NCBI GenBank assembly: GCA_002307245.1
Contig: DBTW01000212.1
Location: forward strand, 15,053 to 20,188
DNA length: 5,136 bases
Source: Spirochaetaceae bacterium UBA1306
Lineage (GTDB): Bacteria > Spirochaetota > Spirochaetia > Treponematales > Rectinemataceae
Reading direction: 5' to 3'
Shown: one piece after another, positions 1 through 4,595 of the stretch
Numbering within the stretch: the stretch's first letter is position 1
Layout: each line of letters starts with the position of its first letter
The notes under the pieces: model-generated
Told to the model about the DNA's origin: nothing
The model's input: only the letters and a program-made list of their open reading frames with translations
The model's database searches: none
Made by a program: the position numbers and the translations under genes

Positions 1-2
1 TC

Positions 3-17
3 GCGGCCGAGGGCCGC
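3..17. repeat. short GC inverted repeat at window edge
   Basis: GCGGCC and GGCCGC form a perfect 6-bp inverted repeat around a 3-nt GAG loop. No T-run follows on the + strand. It could be the tail of a terminator for a gene outside the window, or chance in GC-rich DNA. No coding region could be assigned to the first 126 bases. Confidence 0.2.
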
Positions 18-41
18 TACGGATGGGCCCAGCCTCGCTCG

Positions 42-76
42 TTGCGCCCGATCGGTCCCTGCAGTATCCTTATACT
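42..76 (+). promoter_or_regulatory. weak candidate promoter for the hybrid kinase gene
   Basis: TTGCGC at 42-47 is followed after 17 nt by TATCCT at 65-70. It overlaps a better -10-like hexamer, TATACT, at 71-76, which has no matching -35. Either would give a leader of roughly 50 nt before the GTG at 127. The elements are poor matches and are reported mainly because this is the only AT-containing patch upstream of the gene. Confidence 0.28.
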
Positions 77-117
77 CGCGGTATCGAGCCCCGTCGGCCG
101 GGGCGCGTCGGTTCCGC

Positions 118-123
118 GGAGGA
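118..123 (+). promoter_or_regulatory. ribosome binding site deciding a GTG start
   Basis: GGAGGA lies just before the GTG at 127, with 4 nt between GGAGG and the start codon, so spacing is slightly tight. The next in-frame start, ATG at 184 (codon 20), has no purine-rich site in front of it. The site therefore favours GTG. Confidence 0.65.
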
Positions 124-126
124 ACT

Positions 127-2667
127 GTGCCGCAAAAAGCGCCCGAGCGCGAGCCCGCGGCCCGGGACGACCCGGTTTCGCGGATGACCCAGAGCCTGCT
201 CTTCGACGAAGAGGCGAAGAGCGAGCTCATGCTCAACAGGATAATCGTCTACGCCTGCCTCCCCGCCCTGGTCCTGGTCGTGGCGGCAATCTTGGCCGTA
301 CAGGGCGTGTCGCCTAACGCTCTTTTCGATGCGGCCGCCATCCTGCTCCTCGCCGCCTATTGCCTGCCGGAGCGCGCGCTCCTCCGCCGGAGAGGCTATC
401 GACGCACCATGAAGTACTCCTCGGTCGCGGTCATTGTCACGATCGTCAGCCTGACCCTCGTCTCCTATTCCTATCCCTCGGGCTGGGTCCACAGCTCGAG
501 GTCGGTCGTGGCCTCGGGCTACGTCGTCGCGATAATCGTGGCCGGACTCTATCATGATCCGAAGCTTCCCCTCCTCGCCGCCGCGATGTCGGCGCTCCAG
601 TACAGTTGCATCGCGGCCTACGCGGTCTTCGCCGCCGGCGTCGGCGTGGCTCCCATCGAGACCTTCCGGGCCCCCGAGTACAGCTTCGATGTCTACGCCT
701 TCCTTCTCTTCTGCTTCATCGCCTCGGGCGCGGTCTCCGCCTACGGCTGCTCGCGCTTCCGGGCGACCCTCTCCCGCTCCCTTTCATCGGAGGCGAGCAG
801 CAAAGCCTTGGCCGAGCTGGACGCCCAGAAGACCTTCTTCTTCTCGAACGTCTCCCACGAGCTGAGGACCCCGCTGACGCTCATCCTCTCCCCGCTGGAG
901 ACGATGCTGTCGGGCGACCAGGGCCCGATCCCGGCGAAGCATCGCGAGTACCTGGCCATCGTCCACCAGAATGCCCTCCGGCTCCTCAAGCTCATCAACA
1001 ACCTACTCGACTTCAACAAGCTCGAGGCGGGCAAGATGAGGCTCGCGCGGCAGAAGACCGATATGGCGGAGGCCGTGGCCTATTACCTCTCGGCGATCAG
1101 GCCGACCGCGGATGCCAGGGGCCTAGCCCTGGAGCTCGAGGTCGATGGAGGCGGGCCCTGCCTGGCCTGCGTGGACCGTGGGCTCTTCGAGAAGGCCTTC
1201 CTCAACCTCCTCTCCAACGCCTTGAAGTTCACCGAGCCCGGCGGCAGCATCCGCGTCGCGCTCCGCCACGGCGCGGGTCGCCTCGAGCTCTCGGTGTCGG
1301 ATACCGGCATCGGCATCCCCGCGGACAAGCTCGAGTTCATCTTCGAGCGCTTCAGCCAGGTCGATTCGACCTTGACGCGCAAGTACGAGGGCTCGGGGAT
1401 CGGCCTCTCCCTCGCCAAGGACGTAATCGAGCTCCACGGCGGACGCATCGCCTGTCGGAGCGAGCTCGGCAAGGGCTCCGTATTCGTCGTCTCCATGCCC
1501 GCGGGCGAGATCGACCCTGGTGCGCCCACCGAGCCGCTCAAGGCCATGATGCCCTCGCTCCTCTCCGACCTGGCGCCGCCGGCGGCGCCCGCGGCGGCGC
1601 CTTCCGATGGCCGGCGCGGGGCCTGCGCGAAAAAGGTCCTCGTGGTCGACGACAATCGCGAACTCCGCGAGTACCTCGCCTCCTTCCTTGGGGAGGAGTT
1701 CGAGGTCGTCTCCGCCGCTGACGGGAACGAGGGCCTGGCGAAGGCCCGGATCGAGCGGCCGGACATCATCGTGTCCGACGTCATGATGCCGGGCATGAAC
1801 GGCTATGCGCTCTGCTCGGAGATCAAGCGCGATCCCGGGCTCTCCCCCATCCCCGTGATACTCCTCACGGCGCGCGCCGAGGCCTCGATGAAGACCGTGG
1901 GCTACGAGCTCGGGGCCGACGATTACCTGGGCAAGCCCTTCAACGCGGAGGAGCTCCTCGCGAAGATCCGCGTGTTCCTCGGCCGGGAGGAGATGCGGCG
2001 CAAGCTCGACGTACTGGCCGGCGAGCTGCGCGCCTCGAACGAGTTCCTCGAGGAGAGGGTCCTGGAGAGGACACGGGCGGTCGAGCGGCAGTTCTATCAG
2101 ATCCTCGACTCCCTCGCGGCGGCCCTCGAGGAGAAGGACCCCTATACACAAGGCCATTCTCTTCGGGTGGAGGCCTACTCGATGGCCCTCGCGGCCGAGC
2201 TCGGCCTATCCGCCGAGGACCGCATGAGCCTGTCGATAGCCGCCCGGCTCCACGATATCGGGAAGATAGGCATCCCGGAGCATATCCTCAACAAGGCCGG
2301 GGCCCTCGACGAGGCGGAGCTCGCGGCGATCAGGACCCATCCGGCGAGGGGGGCGCGAATCCTGGCGCCGCTCTCGGGGATAGAGCCCATCGCGGAGGCC
2401 GCGAGGAAGCACCACGAGCGCTACGACGGCCGCGGCTACTTCGGCTATCCCCGCGAGGAGGTGCCCATGCTCGCGAGGATCCTGGCGGTGGCTGACGCCT
2501 ATGACGCGATGACGACGACGAGGGCCTACCGGCCGGCCATGGGGAAGGCTGAGGCCCTCGCCGAGATAGGCCGTTGCGCGGGTAGCCAATTCGATCCCGA
2601 GGTGGCCTCGGCCTTCATCGCGGCCATGGGCCGGGGCGCCGCGTCAGGGGCGGAAGATCTGGTATAG
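127..2667 (+). CDS. membrane hybrid histidine kinase with receiver and HD-GYP domains
   Basis: This is an 846-residue single-chain signalling protein. About six hydrophobic segments lie near residues 36-58, 65-81, 97-114, 126-141, 146-173 and 188-207. A short linker leads to HisKA with the H-box SHELRTP (phosphoacceptor H244). HATPase_c follows, with N-box N360/N364, DTGIGI at 392-397, an F-box near 404-409 and GSGIGL at 422-427. An Ala/Pro-rich linker (about 482-492) joins a receiver with acidic pair D508/D509, phosphoacceptor D551, T581 and K603. A charged coiled coil (about 621-655) precedes an HD-GYP domain with H677, H709-D710, H738, H762-H763 and D790, so the metal ligands look complete. 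Expected chemistry is cis or trans phosphotransfer from H244 to D551, controlling cyclic-di-GMP hydrolysis at the inner membrane. The signal is unknown; no periplasmic domain of any size is visible. The HD-GYP family assignment is firm, but activity is inferred. The GYP motif reads GYF (770-772). The 3' end overlaps the convergent gene. Confidence 0.95.
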   Translation: MPQKAPEREPAARDDPVSRMTQSLLFDEEAKSELMLNRIIVYACLPALVLVVAAILAVQGVSPNALFDAAAILLLAAYCLPERALLRRRGYRRTMKYSSVAVIVTIVSLTLVSYSYPSGWVHSSRSVVASGYVVAIIVAGLYHDPKLPLLAAAMSALQYSCIAAYAVFAAGVGVAPIETFRAPEYSFDVYAFLLFCFIASGAVSAYGCSRFRATLSRSLSSEASSKALAELDAQKTFFFSNVSHELRTPLTLILSPLETMLSGDQGPIPAKHREYLAIVHQNALRLLKLINNLLDFNKLEAGKMRLARQKTDMAEAVAYYLSAIRPTADARGLALELEVDGGGPCLACVDRGLFEKAFLNLLSNALKFTEPGGSIRVALRHGAGRLELSVSDTGIGIPADKLEFIFERFSQVDSTLTRKYEGSGIGLSLAKDVIELHGGRIACRSELGKGSVFVVSMPAGEIDPGAPTEPLKAMMPSLLSDLAPPAAPAAAPSDGRRGACAKKVLVVDDNRELREYLASFLGEEFEVVSAADGNEGLAKARIERPDIIVSDVMMPGMNGYALCSEIKRDPGLSPIPVILLTARAEASMKTVGYELGADDYLGKPFNAEELLAKIRVFLGREEMRRKLDVLAGELRASNEFLEERVLERTRAVERQFYQILDSLAAALEEKDPYTQGHSLRVEAYSMALAAELGLSAEDRMSLSIAARLHDIGKIGIPEHILNKAGALDEAELAAIRTHPARGARILAPLSGIEPIAEAARKHHERYDGRGYFGYPREEVPMLARILAVADAYDAMTTTRAYRPAMGKAEALAEIGRCAGSQFDPEVASAFIAAMGRGAASGAEDLV

Positions 2668-3945
2668 GTCCTTGCGCAGCCTGAGGGTCCGGGCCGAGAT
2701 CACGCGCGGGAAATTCTCGAAGAGCTCGCGCTCGCTCGCCTTCCTCTCGGCCCTGCGGCGGATGGCCTCGTCGTAGACCGCCTCCGCGCCCTCGCCGAAG
2801 GATTGGGCCGAGAAGCTCCGCGCCTTGTCCCGCGCCGCGACCGCGATGCCCCGCGCGAGGGCCGGGTCCGACAGCAGCTTGACCAGGGCCCCGGTCAGCT
2901 CGACCTGACCCGAGAAAAGCAAGCCGTCCTTGCCGTCCTCGATCATCGAGGCGAAGCTGGGGTCCTGCCGCGCGGCGACCGGGACCTCCGCGGCCATGGC
3001 CTCGAGGACGGTCAGGCCCTGGGTCTCGGTGACGGAGGCCGTGACGAAGGCGTCGGCGGCGCGGTAATAGTCGGGGATGCCGGCCCAGGGGCGCGAGCCC
3101 GCGAAGATGAAGCCGCCGGGCGGGAGAAGCTCCGCGGCCAGGCCCTCGAGGGCCTGGCGCTCGGGGCCCTCTCCCACGACGAGGAGCTTCGCCCCGGGGA
3201 GCCTGGCGATGACTGCCGGCATCGCGCGGATGACCATGTCGATGCTCTTCTCCTGTGCCACGCGTCCGATGAAGGCGACCAACGGCGCCGACTCGGGGAT
3301 CCCGAGCTCCCTGCGCGCCCGGCCGCGCGCCTCGGGGTCGCGGGCCGCCGCCTCGAAGCGCTCGAGCCGCACCCCCGACGGCAGAACCTTGACGGGGGGC
3401 TTCACCCCGTACTCGGCGAGTAGGTCCCGGACCTTGTCGGTCGGGGCGATGACGGTGTCGCAGGAGTTGCAGAAATCGCGGCTCAAGTTACGGACCATGT
3501 CCTCGCTGAGCTGGCGGATGACGTCGTGACGCTTAGGGGGGCGCGCGGGGACGCGCTTGGCGCCCAGGTCCAGGTAGTGGAGGTAGTCTTTGTACATGGT
3601 GTGGTAGGTGTGGATCAAGGGCAGGTCGAGCATGCGGGCGGCGATCTTCCCGAATACCCCGATGGAGAATTCGGTCTGCGTATGGACCAGGTCGAGATCG
3701 TGTCGATTGATCGCGCTCATGGCCTCGGGCGTGACGCCTATGGCCAGCCTGAGCGACTTCTCGAAGAACACGGGCATGGAGGGCAGGCGGAAGACGCGCT
3801 CCTCGTCCTCGGCGTTGACGTTGCTCGGGGCGAAGATGGAGACCCGGTGCCCGCGCTCCTCGAGGGCCTGCTTGAGCGTGCAAATGGAGGATACTACCCC
3901 GCTGATCTCCGGCCTGTAGGAATCGGTGAAGATGCCGATATTCAA
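2644..3945 (-). CDS. GT4 glycosyltransferase, probable 1,2-diacylglycerol 3-glucosyltransferase-like
   Basis: The protein has 433 residues from the TTG start. It is a GT-B fold, retaining, family 4 enzyme. The N-terminal acceptor half opens with NIGIFTDSYRPEISGVVSS (residues 2-20), then HTQTEFSIGVFGK (88-100) and HTYHTMYKDYLHY (112-124). These are signatures I associate with bacterial lipid glucosyltransferases such as the monoglucosyldiacylglycerol synthases. The C-terminal donor half has FIGRVAQEKS (225-234; R228 and K233 expected to contact the nucleotide-sugar phosphates), VVGEGPER (256-263), and ETQGLTVLE with the EX7E pair E307/E315. The predicted role is transfer of a hexose, probably from UDP-glucose or UDP-galactose, to diacylglycerol at the cytoplasmic membrane face. 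Membrane attachment would be peripheral, since no membrane segment is visible. The sugar and the acceptor cannot be read from sequence. TTG was chosen because GGAGG lies 6 nt upstream and because homologues begin at the NIGIFTD strand. An ATG at 4008 would add 21 basic, non-homologous residues and overlaps the likely -10 box. Alternatives are glycolipid or polysaccharide transferases of the same family. Confidence 0.92.
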   Translation of the reverse strand: MNIGIFTDSYRPEISGVVSSICTLKQALEERGHRVSIFAPSNVNAEDEERVFRLPSMPVFFEKSLRLAIGVTPEAMSAINRHDLDLVHTQTEFSIGVFGKIAARMLDLPLIHTYHTMYKDYLHYLDLGAKRVPARPPKRHDVIRQLSEDMVRNLSRDFCNSCDTVIAPTDKVRDLLAEYGVKPPVKVLPSGVRLERFEAAARDPEARGRARRELGIPESAPLVAFIGRVAQEKSIDMVIRAMPAVIARLPGAKLLVVGEGPERQALEGLAAELLPPGGFIFAGSRPWAGIPDYYRAADAFVTASVTETQGLTVLEAMAAEVPVAARQDPSFASMIEDGKDGLLFSGQVELTGALVKLLSDPALARGIAVAARDKARSFSAQSFGEGAEAVYDEAIRRRAERKASERELFENFPRVISARTLRLRKDLYQIFRP

Positions 3946-3951
3946 GCTTCG

Positions 3952-3956
3952 CCTCC
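3952..3956 (-). promoter_or_regulatory. ribosome binding site deciding a TTG start
   Basis: On the minus strand GGAGG stands 6 nt before TTG (3945-3943). This is near-ideal spacing and places the start at the first beta strand of the GT-B fold. It is the main reason for rejecting the longer ATG-initiated reading. Confidence 0.75.
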
Positions 3957-4006
3957 GTGGGATAAAAGATCGATCATCGCGGGGGCCGCGGCAAGCCGCA
4001 TCCGCC

Positions 4007-4033
4007 ATTTTATCATTACTAAGATACTGCTAA
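4007..4033 (-). promoter_or_regulatory. candidate promoter for the glycosyltransferase gene
   Basis: On the minus strand TAAAAT (4012-4007, five of six matches to TATAAT) follows TTAGCA (4033-4028, four of six matches to TTGACA) after a short 15-nt spacer. Transcription would begin near 4000, giving a leader of about 55 nt to the TTG start. The -10 is good, but the spacer is suboptimal. Confidence 0.35.
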
Positions 4034-4036
4034 GCG

Positions 4037-4051
4037 CGCGTCAGGGACGCG
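4037..4051. repeat. inverted repeat between the divergent promoters
   Basis: CGCGTC, a 3-nt AGG spacer, and GACGCG form a perfect 6-bp inverted repeat. It lies upstream of both divergent promoters, about 25 bp before the thrS -35 box. It could be an operator for a dimeric regulator, or chance. Only one copy is seen. Confidence 0.3.
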
Positions 4052-4076
4052 TGATATCCCGGTTAAAAGGGCGGCC

Positions 4077-4106
4077 TTGACACTCCTCTCCCTTCTTGGC
4101 GATACT
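4077..4106 (+). promoter_or_regulatory. sigma-70-type promoter of the thrS leader
   Basis: A perfect TTGACA -35 box (4077-4082) is followed after 18 nt by GATACT (4101-4106, four of six matches). The start of transcription would be near 4113, only about 8 nt before the first strand of T-box stem I at 4121. This agreement between promoter and RNA structure is strong support for both. Confidence 0.7.
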
Positions 4107-4120
4107 TGCCTAAAGGCATA

Positions 4121-4221
4121 GACGGAGACGAGTAACCGCTTCCCTTCGTAACAGAGAGATCGATCCCTGGGCTGAGAGGTCGATTTACGCGAGGCGCGGC
4201 GAAGACCACTCCCGAGCCGTC
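4121..4221 (+). ncRNA. T-box stem I with ACC specifier
   Basis: Pairings read directly from the sequence are: base GACGG (4121-4125) with CCGTC (4217-4221); CCGC (4136-4139) with GCGG (4196-4199); CCT (4143-4145) with AGG (4192-4194); CGTAA (4147-4151) with TTACG (4185-4189); and ATCGA (4159-4163) with TCGAT (4180-4184). The specifier loop has AGTA (4131-4134) opposite GAA (4201-4203), as in the known loop E motif. One base later comes ACC (4205-4207), followed by A, the usual purine. AGAGAG (4153-4158) holds the expected AG bulge, and GGCTGAGAGG lies in the distal loop region. ACC is a threonine codon, which matches the downstream gene. At 101 nt, the length is normal for this element. Confidence 0.9.
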
Positions 4222-4359
4222 CCTGGCAAAGGGCGCCGTCGGCGCTGCCTAACGGCAGTCGGACGGGACCCGAGTATGGGGGAACGCGGCGAAGAGACCG
4301 GACATCCTCGCTCGCCGGCGTCACGGCGATGAGCGCGGCCCCCGTCGTGGGGTGCCGAA

Positions 4360-4395
4360 GTAAGGTGGTACCGCGGATTCGCGGGAATGGCTTAT
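4360..4395 (+). promoter_or_regulatory. T-box core and putative antiterminator
   Basis: The bulge TGGTACC (4366-4372) is flanked by GCG (4373-4375), which pairs with CGC (4380-4382) across a GATT loop. In the absence of tRNA, CCGCG/CGCGG could pair fully. The outer helix that usually closes the antiterminator is not adjacent. The best candidate is GTAAG (4360-4364) with CTTAT (4391-4395), which leaves GGGAATGG unpaired on the 3' side. The 5' AGG of the core therefore lacks the usual CCU partner. Confidence 0.75.
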
Positions 4396-4398
4396 AGG

Positions 4399-4419
4399 CG
4401 CGGCCGCGTTGCGGCCGCG
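4399..4419 (+). repeat. perfect 9-bp GC hairpin after the antiterminator
   Basis: CGCGGCCGC (4399-4407) and GCGGCCGCG (4411-4419) are exact reverse complements around GTT. The hairpin starts 3 nt after the putative antiterminator. No U-run follows, so it is not a standard intrinsic terminator. It could compete with the T-box 3' half, because CCGCG occurs in both arms and CGCGG at 4380-4384. Confidence 0.6.
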
Positions 4420-4430
4420 ACGCGGCGCGG

Positions 4431-4444
4431 GCGTCGGAAGACGC
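4431..4444 (+). repeat. 5-bp hairpin with GGAA loop
   Basis: GCGTC (4431-4435) and GACGC (4440-4444) pair around a GGAA tetraloop, between the 9-bp hairpin and the terminator-like stem. It is probably part of the folded thrS leader, with no assigned function. Confidence 0.4.
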
Positions 4445-4454
4445 TCAAGGCGCC

Positions 4455-4568
4455 GCGAGGCCCCCGGGAGATTCGTCCTTACGAGAAGGCTGGTCCGACC
4501 GCGAGCGATAGCTCGTCGGCGGCGGGGCGTTCCCGTTCGGGGCGAACCTGCCGGGGGCCTCGCCTTTT
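4455..4568 (+). terminator. candidate leader terminator: 13-bp long-range stem plus TTTT
   Basis: GCGAGGCCCCCGG (4455-4467) and CCGGGGGCCTCGC (4551-4563) are perfect 13-bp reverse complements. The second arm is followed by C and TTTT (4565-4568). The 83 nt enclosed hold smaller hairpins: CGAGC-GATA-GCTCG at 4502-4515, and GTTC/GAAC at 4529-4547 around CCCGTTCGGG. The stem plus U-run, 17 nt before the thrS Shine-Dalgarno sequence, suits an attenuator, although a typical terminator has a compact loop. It might instead be a structural domain that protects or masks the 5' end of thrS. It does not include the Shine-Dalgarno site. Confidence 0.5.
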
Positions 4569-4584
4569 ATCGCTCTTCTCTAGT

Positions 4585-4591
4585 AAGGGGG
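4585..4591 (+). promoter_or_regulatory. thrS ribosome binding site
   Basis: AAGGGGG lies 4 nt before the ATG, one mismatch from AAGGAGG. It overlaps an in-frame TAA (4584-4586), which rules out any start further upstream in the thrS frame. Confidence 0.6.
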
Positions 4592-4595
4592 ATCT

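Larger units (their letters stand above)
4113..4568 (+). promoter_or_regulatory. T-box riboswitch leader, threonine-specific, upstream of thrS
   Basis: A leader of about 480 nt separates the promoter from thrS. It contains the elements of a T-box riboswitch: a foldable stem I with an ACC threonine specifier (4205-4207), intervening stems, and a T-box core AAGGTGGTACCGCG (4362-4375). The core matches the consensus AGGGUGGNACCGCG at all but one position. TGGT (4366-4369) would pair with the ACCA 3' end of uncharged tRNA-Thr, implying discriminator A. Such leaders are known to raise synthetase expression when the cognate tRNA is uncharged. Likely intermediate hairpins are CTGCC/GGCAG (about 4245-4258), a 9-bp hairpin with a GAT bulge at 4309-4335, and a stem III candidate at 4337-4356 directly before the core. 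The output step is unclear: a terminator-like stem lies at 4455-4568, well downstream. Recognition of the T-box is firm; the downstream mechanism is inferred. Confidence 0.92.

Noticed and set aside
1575..1602. GC-rich repetitive tract inside the kinase gene
   Set aside because: It encodes an Ala/Pro interdomain linker between HATPase_c and the receiver, so no separate repeat element is needed.
606..1721. Plus-strand reading frame of 371 codons overlapping the kinase gene
   Set aside because: Arg/Pro/Gly-rich out-of-frame translation of the HisKA and HATPase region, with no recognisable domain.
1123..2157. Long minus-strand reading frame (344 codons) inside the kinase gene
   Set aside because: It is antisense to clear kinase and receiver motifs. 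Long open antisense frames are expected in GC-rich genes, and no family is recognisable.
2803..3423. Plus-strand reading frame antisense to the glycosyltransferase
   Set aside because: Low-complexity Arg/Gly/Asp-rich product. The opposite strand carries an intact GT4 enzyme.
3946..4008. N-terminal extension of the glycosyltransferase to an ATG at 4008
   Set aside because: The extra 21 residues are basic and do not resemble the family, the ATG overlaps the -10-like TAAAAT, and GGAGG is placed correctly for the TTG at 3945.
4019..4324. Minus-strand frame of 101 codons between the divergent promoters and the T-box
   Set aside because: It lies on the antisense strand of the T-box stem I and promoter. 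Its composition has no protein-like pattern, and the RNA structure explains the DNA better.
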